From Saprospiraceae bacterium (GTDB lineage: Bacteria > Bacteroidota > Bacteroidia > Chitinophagales > Saprospiraceae), in assembly GCA_016714785.1 (NCBI GenBank), contig JADKCC010000010.1, positions 62,001 through 126,000 of the forward strand: DNA of 64,000 nucleotides, written 5' to 3'. Shown here piece after piece: positions 26,791 through 35,737 of the stretch (within the stretch, counting starts at the first letter, position 1; every line of letters begins with the position of its first letter). A program made the translations under genes and the position numbers. The notes beneath the pieces are model-generated. The model saw only the letters and a program-made list of their open reading frames with translations. It was not told where the DNA came from and made no database searches.

Positions 26791-26798
26791 TAATTTTG
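26791..26798 (+). promoter_or_regulatory. -7 box deciding the start of the J-like gene
   Basis: TAATTTTG fits TAnnTTTG. It overlaps the TTG at 26796 that opens the longest frame, so the real start must be downstream; the ATG at 26835 gives a leader of about 30 nt. The -33 element (TTG at 26764) has a slightly long spacer. Confidence 0.45.
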
Positions 26799-26834
26799 TC
26801 CTTGTATAATATCATTTATGAACGTTTACTTTTT

Positions 26835-27962
26835 ATGCATTCACTTATATACATCAAGACAAACCCTAAACTATCTCCAAAACACCTTGAGTTTAATAAA
26901 TTAGTTCAAATAATCGAAAAGTTAGGAGTTGAACTAAATAGAGAAGAGCAGAAACTGGAAATGTTTTCGGATTATTATATTAAAAATATTATTCCAGTAC
27001 AAGAAGCACACAGTAAAGTAAAAATAGAAATGGCCATCGCATTGGATGATATGTCTGAAGCGGACAAATTGCCCAAAACTACACTTAATGAGCTTGAAGT
27101 CATCATTCCTGAATTGTTATCAGATTCATTTGAGTATCTTCAGCCTGATGATATTACTAAAGCTATTTTTGAAAAGTGGACCGACTCTAATTACGATGAC
27201 ATCATCAATGAAGTCAAGGAAGAACAACTAGATGAGATGGCCGAGTTTATGAAATCCATGGGTCTCGACATAGATCTTAGTGATTTAGATATGGATGATC
27301 CTGCATCTGCAGAAAAGTTTTACGAAAAAGTGCACGAAGCAAAACAAAAATACGAATCGGAAAACATCGAACGTAAATCAGCCAGAAAAAAAACCAAAAA
27401 GCAGCTCGAAGCAGAAGAATTGGAAAAAATGCAGGACGAATTAAAAAATAAAAACCTGCGTAGTGTCTATCTTTCATTGGCAAAAATTCTTCATCCTGAC
27501 AGTGAAACCGATCCTGATCTTAAGCTCGAAAAAGAAGAAGTGATGAAGCAAGTCACCAAAGCTTACGAGGATAAAGATATCATCACCATGCTAGTCATAG
27601 AGACACAATGGCTTAAAAACACTGAAGAGAGATTGGCCAATATTAAAGAAGATGTGGCAGCGATCTATATACAATTACTCAAAGAACAAGCCAAAAAGCT
27701 GAGACAACAAAAAGCAGCATTGAGATATCACCCTCGTTTTCAACATGTGAATACTTATGTCACTGATAAAGTAGATAGAGGAATGTTACGACTATCTCTA
27801 CAAAAAGAGACCATCGAAAGAGATATAAGAAATATCCAAAAAGAAATAGGCATTATCAAAAGTAGTCCAAGAAATGATGTCAAAAAATTTATCAAAACAC
27901 TAGCACAAAAATATTATAAAGATCCAATGGACGATTTTATCAACTTTTTTAAATACTTATAA
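26835..27962 (+). CDS. J-domain-like coiled-coil protein of unknown function
   Basis: 375 residues from the ATG at 26835 (a longer frame begins at a TTG at 26796). Highly charged, with an acidic stretch near 150-165 (DIDLSDLDMDDP), a long basic coiled coil at 175-215 (SARKKTKKQLEAEELEKM), and then YLSLAKILHPDSETDPDLK, which resembles helix II and the HPD loop of a J domain (here HPDS). A second coiled coil ends the protein. It may be a DnaJ-related co-chaperone, but the family is not firmly recognised. Only 26 nt separate it from the FTCD gene. Confidence 0.6.
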   Translation: MHSLIYIKTNPKLSPKHLEFNKLVQIIEKLGVELNREEQKLEMFSDYYIKNIIPVQEAHSKVKIEMAIALDDMSEADKLPKTTLNELEVIIPELLSDSFEYLQPDDITKAIFEKWTDSNYDDIINEVKEEQLDEMAEFMKSMGLDIDLSDLDMDDPASAEKFYEKVHEAKQKYESENIERKSARKKTKKQLEAEELEKMQDELKNKNLRSVYLSLAKILHPDSETDPDLKLEKEEVMKQVTKAYEDKDIITMLVIETQWLKNTEERLANIKEDVAAIYIQLLKEQAKKLRQQKAALRYHPRFQHVNTYVTDKVDRGMLRLSLQKETIERDIRNIQKEIGIIKSSPRNDVKKFIKTLAQKYYKDPMDDFINFFKYL

Positions 27963-27988
27963 ATCTAAAACCAAACGTACTTTATCCA

Positions 27989-29668
27989 ATGCACACTAAC
28001 CAAATCATAGAATGTGTACCTAACTTTAGCGAAGGTAGAGACATGTCCATCATACGTCAAATAACGGACGAAATAGAAAAAATAGAAGGCGTGAGACTCC
28101 TAGATGTAGATCCAGGAAAAGCAACCAATCGTACGGTTGTTACCTTTGTAGGTCATCCAAAAGCAGTGATAGAAGCTGCATATCAAGCGATCAAAAAAGC
28201 ATCCGAACTCATAGACATGTCTAAACATCAAGGCGAACATCCAAGAATGGGCGCCACAGATGTCTGTCCATTTATACCAATATCTGGTATCTCTATGGAA
28301 GAAACTGCTGCTTATGCACACGAATTAGGCAAAAGAGTGGGCGAAACGCTAGATATTCCCATATTTATGTACGAATCTGCTGCTACCAAGCCTGAAAGAC
28401 AAAATCTCGCTATCATCCGAGCAGGTGAATACGAAGGTATGGCAGCAAAACTAAAAGACCCAAAATGGTATCCAGATTATGGAACGAATACCTTCAATGA
28501 CCGAGCAGGAGCCACCGTAATAGGTGCAAGAGATTTTCTTGTAGCTTACAATGTCAATCTTAATACGACATCGGTACGTAGAGCAAATTCTGTAGCCTTT
28601 GATGTACGTGAAAATGGACGTATAAAAACAGATGCGAAAGGTAAAAATGTGCTAGATGTATCAGGAGAACCAATTAGAATCCCTGGCGCTTGCAAATCAG
28701 TAAAAGCAATTGGTTGGTTCATTGAAGAGTACGGAATTGCACAGATATCCATGAATCTTACGAATATTAATGAGACACCATTACACATTGCATTTGACGA
28801 ATGTTGCAAAAGTGCTCAGTCTCGTGGTCTCAGAGTCACTGGCTCAGAATTGGTGGGTTTAGTGCCAAAATCCGTACTCATCGATGCCGGGAAACACTTT
28901 TTAAAACAGCAAAAAAGATCGGTTGGTATTTCTGAAAAGGAATTGATACACATAGCAGTCAGAACATTGGGATTGGACGAATTGTCACCATTTGACCCGT
29001 CCAAAAAAGTGATAGAATACTTGATGGAAGATAAAACATCCCATCCATTGGTTCAAAAAACACTCACTGATTTTGCCAACGAAACAGCATCAGAATCTCC
29101 AGCACCTGGTGGCGGTAGTATTTCCGCTTATGTAGGCGCGCTAGGTGTGTCTCTTGGCACGATGGTGGCCAATTTGAGTTCGCACAAAGTTGGTTGGGAT
29201 GATAAAATAGAATACTTCTCCCAGAAAGCAGAAGAAGGACAAAAACTCAAGGATACACTCATCGACTTAGTAGATGCAGACACGCACGCATTCAACAAAA
29301 TCATGGACGCACTCAAAATGCCCAAAGCAACAGACGAAGATAAAGCTGCTAGAAAAGCAGCGATGCATACAGCAACGATTGGCGCCATAGAAGTACCTCT
29401 AAAAGTGATGAGAGTGAGTCTGGAATCCATGAATATGCTGAAAGAAATGGCAGAAAATGGCAATCCAAACTCCGTCTCTGATGCAGGCGTAGGTGCAATG
29501 TGTGCTCGTACAGCTGTAGAAGGTGCTGCGCTCAATGTAAGAATCAATTGTAGTGGATTTGATGATAAAGAATATGTAGCAAGTGCTTTAGCTCAAGTAA
29601 ATGAAATGCTTAGAAATGCCAAGGAAATGGAAGGAGAGATCATCAATGTGGTCGAGAAATTGATATAG
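27989..29668 (+). CDS. ftcD: Glutamate formimidoyltransferase / formimidoyltetrahydrofolate cyclodeaminase
   Basis: 559 residues, a two-enzyme fusion. The N-terminal formiminotransferase (about 1-330) shows ECVPNFSEGRD, HQGEHPRMGATDVCPFIP (the His is the expected active-site base) and GYRVTGSELVGLVP-like motif RVTGSELVGLVPK. The C-terminal cyclodeaminase (about 345-559) has ESPAPGGGSISAYVGALG and SDAGVGAMCARTAVEGA. It moves the formimino group from formiminoglutamate to tetrahydrofolate and releases ammonia, linking histidine breakdown to one-carbon folates. Other hut genes are not in the window. Confidence 0.93.
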   Translation: MHTNQIIECVPNFSEGRDMSIIRQITDEIEKIEGVRLLDVDPGKATNRTVVTFVGHPKAVIEAAYQAIKKASELIDMSKHQGEHPRMGATDVCPFIPISGISMEETAAYAHELGKRVGETLDIPIFMYESAATKPERQNLAIIRAGEYEGMAAKLKDPKWYPDYGTNTFNDRAGATVIGARDFLVAYNVNLNTTSVRRANSVAFDVRENGRIKTDAKGKNVLDVSGEPIRIPGACKSVKAIGWFIEEYGIAQISMNLTNINETPLHIAFDECCKSAQSRGLRVTGSELVGLVPKSVLIDAGKHFLKQQKRSVGISEKELIHIAVRTLGLDELSPFDPSKKVIEYLMEDKTSHPLVQKTLTDFANETASESPAPGGGSISAYVGALGVSLGTMVANLSSHKVGWDDKIEYFSQKAEEGQKLKDTLIDLVDADTHAFNKIMDALKMPKATDEDKAARKAAMHTATIGAIEVPLKVMRVSLESMNMLKEMAENGNPNSVSDAGVGAMCARTAVEGAALNVRINCSGFDDKEYVASALAQVNEMLRNAKEMEGEIINVVEKLI

Positions 29669-29822
29669 GAGGTATAAGTGTGAAAAGCAAAATGTGTGAT
29701 CTTTTAAGGACCTTTTTGAGTTTAAGGGATACTAGTATATATCAATTTTATAAGTAAAACTCTTAGATTGGCTTATTGAATTAGCAGATAGTGTGGAGAA
29801 CTTTATTTTTCATCACACTATC

Positions 29823-29857
29823 TCCCCATCCTTCATCTCAATAATTCGATCACTATT
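29823..29857 (-). repeat. 35-nt exact direct repeat, remnant of an ABC ATPase 3' end
   Basis: Identical over 35 nt to 35018-35052. Read on the minus strand it encodes KNSDRIIEMKDGEIV followed by a stop, the last codons of the efflux ATPase gene (which ends KNSDRIIEMKDGEVV). A stop lies directly upstream, so only this tail survives. It lies in the 239-nt gap behind the FTCD gene. Confidence 0.8.
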
Positions 29858-29907
29858 TTTCTAAAATCAATATTGAGTGTTACATAAATCCTCGTTTGAT
29901 TGTTATT

Positions 29908-30693
29908 TTAAGGAATTACAATTTCTCTACTTTGCGTAGTATGCGCTGAAAACAATCCCAAAGCACCACCAGAAATGTTGTTTGGTGGGTTGGATGGAGT
30001 AGTTCCTCCACTTGGTCCACTACTAGCCAATTGTGATAGCGTAAAATAATAATTGTATGGTCTGATATCTAGACATTGCATTTCGATTTTTACTTTATCG
30101 CCACTCACTAAATTCCCATTGTTTGATCTTAATGATCTTTGATTAACAACACCGTTATTGGTATTATCATTCCATACGAAATAGCTATTGTCCAGCGTGT
30201 CATTGACGGTAAGTCTGAAATTGTAATTATTACCAAGAGTGGTAGGATCTTTGTAAATTGGAATCACAACATTTTGGTCTTCGCCTGCAAAGGTGAACTT
30301 GTTGATACGAATGGATTCAAACTGAACGTTTTGTGGTATGGTGCTCTTAGCCTCGTAGGTCATTCCTTCTGATTTTACAATAAGCTTATATGTCCTTCCT
30401 TCTACACCATTAAGCTTTGATGTAGCGTAAATGCCGTTCATTGTATATTTTAATGTATCTGCTGTACCTGCATCATCAGAAATAATGATTTGCGCATTTT
30501 CTACACCAGGATAAATACTCGATTGATCCAATGGTAGTGTTTTGGTCAATTTTACAAAGTATGGTCCTGGCTGATTGGTGATATTACCTTCTATGACCAG
30601 TGTCGGTTCTGTATTTTCTAGGTCTAATTCGATGACTTTTTCGCAGCTGGTAAATAAGACCATCAATGAAAAAATAAAAATAAATGATTTCAT
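29908..30693 (-). CDS. DUF4249 lipoprotein
   Basis: 261 residues; lipobox VLFTSCEK. The N-terminus VIELDLENTEPTLVIEGNITNQ is the hallmark start of DUF4249, a beta-rich Bacteroidota surface/periplasmic lipoprotein encoded next to TonB-dependent receptors. It lies 36 nt after the receptor gene at 30730 and is presumably its partner in uptake of an unknown ligand. A second, diverged member is at 46272. Confidence 0.85.
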   Translation of the reverse strand: MKSFIFIFSLMVLFTSCEKVIELDLENTEPTLVIEGNITNQPGPYFVKLTKTLPLDQSSIYPGVENAQIIISDDAGTADTLKYTMNGIYATSKLNGVEGRTYKLIVKSEGMTYEAKSTIPQNVQFESIRINKFTFAGEDQNVVIPIYKDPTTLGNNYNFRLTVNDTLDNSYFVWNDNTNNGVVNQRSLRSNNGNLVSGDKVKIEMQCLDIRPYNYYFTLSQLASSGPSGGTTPSNPPNNISGGALGLFSAHTTQSREIVIP

Positions 30694-30729
30694 AAAAATA
30701 TATTTTTTGAATTTGAAAGAATGTTAATA

Positions 30730-33048
30730 TTAAAATTTAAAATTGTAGGATACGCTTGGTACCCATTTAAATAGAGAGGTCTGTATTGCTTCCGTTTTAG
30801 TTGGGTCATCTTTGTTGTCTCTAAATGTGATGGTGTAGGCGTTTTCTCTACCGTATATATTGTAAACACCAAAATTTAGAGAACTTTCATACTTACCTTT
30901 CTTCTTGAAGTCATAAGTTGCACTTATGTCCAACCTATGATTAGCAGGCATTCTGTCGGCATTTCTACTGCCATATTGATAAATAGTATTTCCATTGAGA
31001 TTGTATTTTCCAGTAGGGAATGTTACTGCATTTCCAGTATTATAAATAAAGACACCAGATAGCGACCATTTTTGATTAAGTTGGTAACTTCCTACCACAG
31101 AGACATCATGCGTTCGGTCTTGTCTTGCATTGTACCATTCATTATTATTGATGCCATCTATTTTTCGCTCAGTTTTAGAAAGTGTATAGCTTAACCATCC
31201 AGTAAATTTACCAGATTTTTTCTTCAATATCATTTCTAAACCGTATGCTCTTCCTTTCCCAAATAGCAATTCGCTTTCGACATCTGTTGCTGTTTGTAGA
31301 TCTGCACCATCTTTATAATCTACTTGGTTTTGCATCGCTTTATAGTACGTTTCTATACCGAACTCATAAGTATTATCGTTGAAATTTTGGCTATACCCAA
31401 GACTTACTTGATCCGCTAATTCTGGTTTAATTGTGTAACTATTGCCAATCCACTGATCGGTCGGATTACCGCCTGTAGAATTGCTCAATAAGTGCAGATG
31501 CTGAGAATTTCTGGCATAACCTGCTTTGAGACTTTTCGTTGCAGACAATCTATAATTTAAAGTCAATCTAGGCTCAATCGTGAAATAGGTTTTACCGAAT
31601 TCGCTAGAAGCAAGTACAACACTATCTGTTTTTATACCTTTTTCAAAAATATTGTATGTATCTCCTCCTAATAACGTATACCCAGATGCGCGAATACCGT
31701 AATCAATACTTAGTTTATCCGATGGCTTGTAGACATTGTTGAAGTAAATTGCATTTTCCCAAGCTTTTCTTCCTACTTGTGGTTCATTACTATTGACCGT
31801 ACCACTAAAACTACTTGGTGTTATGGTATGATGGATAGCTTGGAAGCCAAAACGAATAGAATTTTTAGGATTGGCAAAATAAGAAAAGTCTTGCTTCAAG
31901 TTCCAGTCTTTGATATTAGAATTGATGTTAAAATCTGACTCACCACTTGTGATTTTGATGTTGTAGTCATAGTTGCTATAAATGAGCGATGTATTTGAAA
32001 ACAACTTTTCATTTATAATGCTATTCCATCTAAGTGTACCTGTTGCATTACCCCAATCAATACCAAAATTATCTCCAAAGCCTAAAACATCGCGACCAAA
32101 ATAGCCTGATAAAAAGACCCGGTTTTTGTCATTGATTTTATAGTTGGCTTTGGCGTTCAAGTCATAAAAATAAAGTGTATTGTCTTTAAAACCATCAGTC
32201 AACTTTAAAAATAAATCAGCGTAAGTACGCCTTCCTGAGATAATAAAAGATGATTTTTCATTTTGGATAGGTCCTTCGATGTTGATTTTACTACTGATCA
32301 ATCCTAAGCCACCACTAACGATATAATCTTTGTTGTTACCTTCTTTCATTTTTACGTCCAGTACAGAAGATAATCTTCCACCATACTGAGCAGGACTGTT
32401 CCCTTTGATAATAGTAGCATCCTTAATGGCATCGCTATTGAAAGTACTAAAGAAGCCCAATAAATGTGAAGCGTTGTACACAGGTGCTTCATCGAGCAAA
32501 ATAAGATTTTGGTCAGTTGCTCCACCACGTACACTAAAACCACTACTTCCTTCTCCTGTACTCTTAATCCCAGGGAGAAGCTGGATGGTTTTCAATACAT
32601 CTTTTTCACCAAACAACACAGGGATCTTAGCAATATCAGCCATATTCAGTTTTTCGACACCCATTTCAGGTTTGGTGAGATTATCGTCCTGACGCTCAGC
32701 TGTTATAACTACTTCATTTAAAAGTACAGAATCGTCCATTTCCGCATCCAATATGGTGGATTTGACCATATCGACTGTTACAATAAATGTATTGTATCCC
32801 ACATAAGAAATGACCACGTTTTGGGTACCTTTAGGGAGCTGCAATGAATAAAAACCATACTCATTGGTTACGGTACCTATACTCGAAGTATTTTGCAATG
32901 AAATAGATGCTCCTATGAGCGTTTCACCAGTTTTCTTATCCTTGATAGTGCCGCTGACGGTAAAGTAATCTTGAGATTGGGCAGTAACAGCCAACGTTAT
33001 AGTGAGTACAGTAAATAATAAGGAATTTTTGATTTTGTGTAACATCAT
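30730..33048 (-). CDS. TonB-dependent receptor with carboxypeptidase-like N-domain
   Basis: 772 residues with a signal peptide ending near SQS. The N-terminal domain (FTVSGTIKDKKTGETLIGAS) is a CarboxypepD-regulatory-like fold, followed by the plug (GFSVRGGATDQNLILLDEAP near 170) and a beta barrel ending in aromatic-rich WVPSVSYNFKF. Outer-membrane active transporter for an unknown substrate. Upstream on the same strand are a LytTR regulator and its LytS-like kinase, and downstream is the DUF4249 lipoprotein. Confidence 0.9.
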   Translation of the reverse strand: MMLHKIKNSLLFTVLTITLAVTAQSQDYFTVSGTIKDKKTGETLIGASISLQNTSSIGTVTNEYGFYSLQLPKGTQNVVISYVGYNTFIVTVDMVKSTILDAEMDDSVLLNEVVITAERQDDNLTKPEMGVEKLNMADIAKIPVLFGEKDVLKTIQLLPGIKSTGEGSSGFSVRGGATDQNLILLDEAPVYNASHLLGFFSTFNSDAIKDATIIKGNSPAQYGGRLSSVLDVKMKEGNNKDYIVSGGLGLISSKINIEGPIQNEKSSFIISGRRTYADLFLKLTDGFKDNTLYFYDLNAKANYKINDKNRVFLSGYFGRDVLGFGDNFGIDWGNATGTLRWNSIINEKLFSNTSLIYSNYDYNIKITSGESDFNINSNIKDWNLKQDFSYFANPKNSIRFGFQAIHHTITPSSFSGTVNSNEPQVGRKAWENAIYFNNVYKPSDKLSIDYGIRASGYTLLGGDTYNIFEKGIKTDSVVLASSEFGKTYFTIEPRLTLNYRLSATKSLKAGYARNSQHLHLLSNSTGGNPTDQWIGNSYTIKPELADQVSLGYSQNFNDNTYEFGIETYYKAMQNQVDYKDGADLQTATDVESELLFGKGRAYGLEMILKKKSGKFTGWLSYTLSKTERKIDGINNNEWYNARQDRTHDVSVVGSYQLNQKWSLSGVFIYNTGNAVTFPTGKYNLNGNTIYQYGSRNADRMPANHRLDISATYDFKKKGKYESSLNFGVYNIYGRENAYTITFRDNKDDPTKTEAIQTSLFKWVPSVSYNFKF

Positions 33049-33168
33049 TGTCTAAATTTTAAATAAAGATACTGGCTTAAATTAAGCTAATATAGCACAA
33101 TTGTCGTGAAACGGACAAAAGAATGATGAAGTGGACAGGAATAGATTTTTCAAAATTTGGGAGTTTGA

Positions 33169-33930
33169 CTATAGAACCAACCAATTTAAAAATTCGGTAA
33201 CTTTTTCTTTACCTACGGTTATTTCATCTTTGAATGGAACGTTAAGTACAACCAAAAGCTTCCGATGAAAATATTGTGAAGCTTCTTTAACTGCTTTGCG
33301 TTGGACAAGAAATTGTCTGTTGACACGAAAAAAATGTGGTGTAAATTGATCTTCCAAGATGTCCAATTTTTTATTGACCATCATCTTTTTTTGTTCAAAA
33401 GTATACGCAAATACTATCCCATTTTCAATAAAAAATAGGGCTATCTTTTCTCCATCTAAAGGTATGATTTTATCCCCTTGGTGAATAATGACAGATGGGA
33501 TTTTTGTGGGTTGCAATTGATATTTTAGAACATCAAACAATTTTTCTAATGGTAGGCTTTCACTCTTAAAGTTGCTTTTTAAGGTTTCAAATTTAGTCAA
33601 TGCTTTTTCTACGTTAGCTTTTGTAATAGGCTTTAAAATGTAATCTATTCCAATAGTTTTAAACGCTTCAATGGCATATTGATTAAAAGCGGTACAAAAC
33701 ACAATAGGTGTCTGATTTTTTGTTTTTTCAAAAATCTCAAAACTGAGCCCATCACCCAGCTGAATATCAGAGAATATTAAGTCAACTTCGGGAATATTTT
33801 TGAAAAATTCCAAACCATCCTCCACCGATTCAATGTAAGCTAAAATCTCGATGCTCGGATCAATGTCGTGAAGGGTTCTGGTTAAATCTTTTGCGACTAA
33901 TTTCTCGTCTTCAAGGATGGCAATTTTCAT
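33169..33930 (-). CDS. LytTR-family response regulator
   Basis: 253 residues. Receiver domain with the phosphorylatable Asp in DLIFSDIQLGDGLSFE (about 55) and the Lys in YILKPITKANVEKAL near 105, then a C-terminal LytTR DNA-binding domain (FTPHFFRVNRQFLVQRKAVK). Start overlaps the kinase stop by 4 nt, so they form one two-component pair. Likely target is the downstream receptor/lipoprotein operon or itself; no binding site was identified. Confidence 0.9.
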   Translation of the reverse strand: MKIAILEDEKLVAKDLTRTLHDIDPSIEILAYIESVEDGLEFFKNIPEVDLIFSDIQLGDGLSFEIFEKTKNQTPIVFCTAFNQYAIEAFKTIGIDYILKPITKANVEKALTKFETLKSNFKSESLPLEKLFDVLKYQLQPTKIPSVIIHQGDKIIPLDGEKIALFFIENGIVFAYTFEQKKMMVNKKLDILEDQFTPHFFRVNRQFLVQRKAVKEASQYFHRKLLVVLNVPFKDEITVGKEKVTEFLNWLVL

Positions 33931-34910
33931 AAGGGAATTAATGAAATAGTTACAGTAAAATCTTCATCAGTATCTTGTATGACAATAGACTTTTGATAAA
34001 TCAACTCATATCTTTTATTCAGGTTTGATAGCCCTGTCGATGTTGTTTCATAATTTTTTAACATCTTTTTTTTGTTCCATACTGTTAAAGAATTTTCATT
34101 TCCTGAAATGGTAAAATGAATCGGCTTTTTTTCAGTAAAAACATTGTGTTTAAAAATATTCTCAACCAATGTTTGCAATGCGAGCACTGGAAGTTTATGT
34201 TGTAATAGTGTATTCGGTATATCTAAGTTATATGTAAAAGCATTTTCAAATCTTACCTTTTGCAAATCGATATAATCTCTCGTAAATTCAAGCTCTTTTT
34301 CTAAGCTTATCACATCTGATTGGTGTGACTCTACAGAATACCTGAGGAAATCAGCAAGTTTTATGGTGTAGTCTTCCGCAGTGTTTGGATTTTCTTTGAT
34401 GAGCGACTTCAAGTTGCTTAAAGCATTGAACAAAAAGTGGGGCTGCATCTGATTGATGAGCGATAGTTTTTGTGCTACACTATTTTGAAGTTTTATTTCG
34501 TGCAGCTCTCTTTGTACATCATTATATCTGTAGGTATTTATTATAGAATTAATAATCACAATGATTACCATATTGATCGCAAAGGAAGTCGCAATCGGAT
34601 AAATAAAATATTTGTCACCAATCGGAGGTTTTGATAAATCAAAAAGCGTTAAAAACACTAATAAAATCACTCTGATCATTAAGTTTATACCATATGATGT
34701 TAAGAACAGCCAAATGTTACTTAAGGTAGGAAACTTGCTTTTAAGTTGGATAAGTATCGCCCACACTAAAAATGTATTAAGTGTTAGACCAATGGTCAGT
34801 TTGATAACCTCTTGAATGGTGATGATCTCAAATACAAAAAAAGGCAATACTCCATATATTGCTATAATCGGAGACGTAATGAGTGCTATTTCGTATATCC
34901 TTCGAATCAT
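33927..34910 (-). CDS. LytS-like sensor histidine kinase
   Basis: 327 residues with four N-terminal TM helices (residues 5-130). The His_kinase (PF06580-type) motif NQMQPHFLFNALSNLKSLI near 152 carries the phospho-acceptor His. The ATPase part is short, with N-box LQTLVENIFKHNVF and a G-box STGLSNLNKRYELIY. Partner of the LytTR regulator. Confidence 0.88.
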   Translation of the reverse strand: MIRRIYEIALITSPIIAIYGVLPFFVFEIITIQEVIKLTIGLTLNTFLVWAILIQLKSKFPTLSNIWLFLTSYGINLMIRVILLVFLTLFDLSKPPIGDKYFIYPIATSFAINMVIIVIINSIINTYRYNDVQRELHEIKLQNSVAQKLSLINQMQPHFLFNALSNLKSLIKENPNTAEDYTIKLADFLRYSVESHQSDVISLEKELEFTRDYIDLQKVRFENAFTYNLDIPNTLLQHKLPVLALQTLVENIFKHNVFTEKKPIHFTISGNENSLTVWNKKKMLKNYETTSTGLSNLNKRYELIYQKSIVIQDTDEDFTVTISLIPL

Positions 34911-35007
34911 CTAGTAAAGGTAAGACAAAATTCAGTGATATTTACAACTTCCTTCATTCAAGTGGACAAGATTTGTATTGAAGTGGATAAAGTATATTTT
35001 GAATACA

Positions 35008-35676
35008 TTAAACCACTTCCCCATCCTTCATCTCAATAATTCGATCACTATTCTTGGCAAACTCTTCATCATGGGTAACTGCTATGATCGTCTGGCCCTG
35101 CTGACTCGTCAATTCCTTAAATATGTCAAAAACAATCGCTGTATTTTTGCTGTCCAAGTTACCTGTCGGTTCGTCGCACATGATCATGAGTGGATCATTG
35201 ATGAGTGCTCTAGCAATAGCTACACGCTGTTGCTGCCCACCAGATAGTTTGCTCGCAGGTTTGAGCGCTTGATCTTCTAGACCCAAAAGTTTGAGTTTGT
35301 CGTAGGCTTTGGCTTCTATCTCTTGCATGGAATGTTTGCCCAATTTCAAAGCAGGGATCATCACATTTTTCATACACGAAAACTCAGGCAGAAGGTAATG
35401 GAATTGGAACACAAACCCAATCTTTTGGTTGCGCATGGCGGCAAGTTGGTCATTGGATTGTCCAGTTACGTTTTGACCATCTATCGTGAGTTGTCCTTGA
35501 TATTCCGTATCCATCGTAGATAAAATGTACAACAAGGTGGATTTGCCACTTCCTGATTTGCCTATCATACTCAAAAATTCTCCCTTGCCCACTGTAAAAG
35601 ATATATTTTTCAAAACCTGAAACTCCACAGGATCGTGAAAGTATTTATTGATATTTTTTGTTTCTAAAATGTTCAT
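35008..35676 (-). CDS. ABC transporter ATP-binding protein (LolD/MacB type)
   Basis: 222 residues: Walker A GKSGSGKST near 39, Q-loop FVFQFHYLLPEF, signature LSGGQQQRVAIARAL near 143 and Walker B LMIMCDEPTGNLD. It powers the permease encoded just upstream (35738). With the adaptor and TolC-like genes it forms a MacAB-TolC-type pump. Its last 35 nt recur at 29823. Confidence 0.92.
   Translation of the reverse strand: MNILETKNINKYFHDPVEFQVLKNISFTVGKGEFLSMIGKSGSGKSTLLYILSTMDTEYQGQLTIDGQNVTGQSNDQLAAMRNQKIGFVFQFHYLLPEFSCMKNVMIPALKLGKHSMQEIEAKAYDKLKLLGLEDQALKPASKLSGGQQQRVAIARALINDPLMIMCDEPTGNLDSKNTAIVFDIFKELTSQQGQTIIAVTHDEEFAKNSDRIIEMKDGEVV
35018..35052 (-). repeat. 35-nt direct repeat, in the 3' end of the ATPase gene
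   Basis: Parent copy of the remnant at 29823-29857. The two copies bracket 5.2 kb carrying the DUF4249 lipoprotein, TonB receptor and two-component genes. Confidence 0.8.
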
Positions 35677-35737
35677 CCTAAATAATTTTTTTTTAAAATT
35701 GACGGCGGCCGCGCGTCTTCGTTGTTCGTTGTTCAGA

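Noticed and set aside
26796..26834. TTG start of the J-like protein
   Set aside because: The TTG overlaps a TAATTTTG promoter box; ATG at 26835 is more likely.
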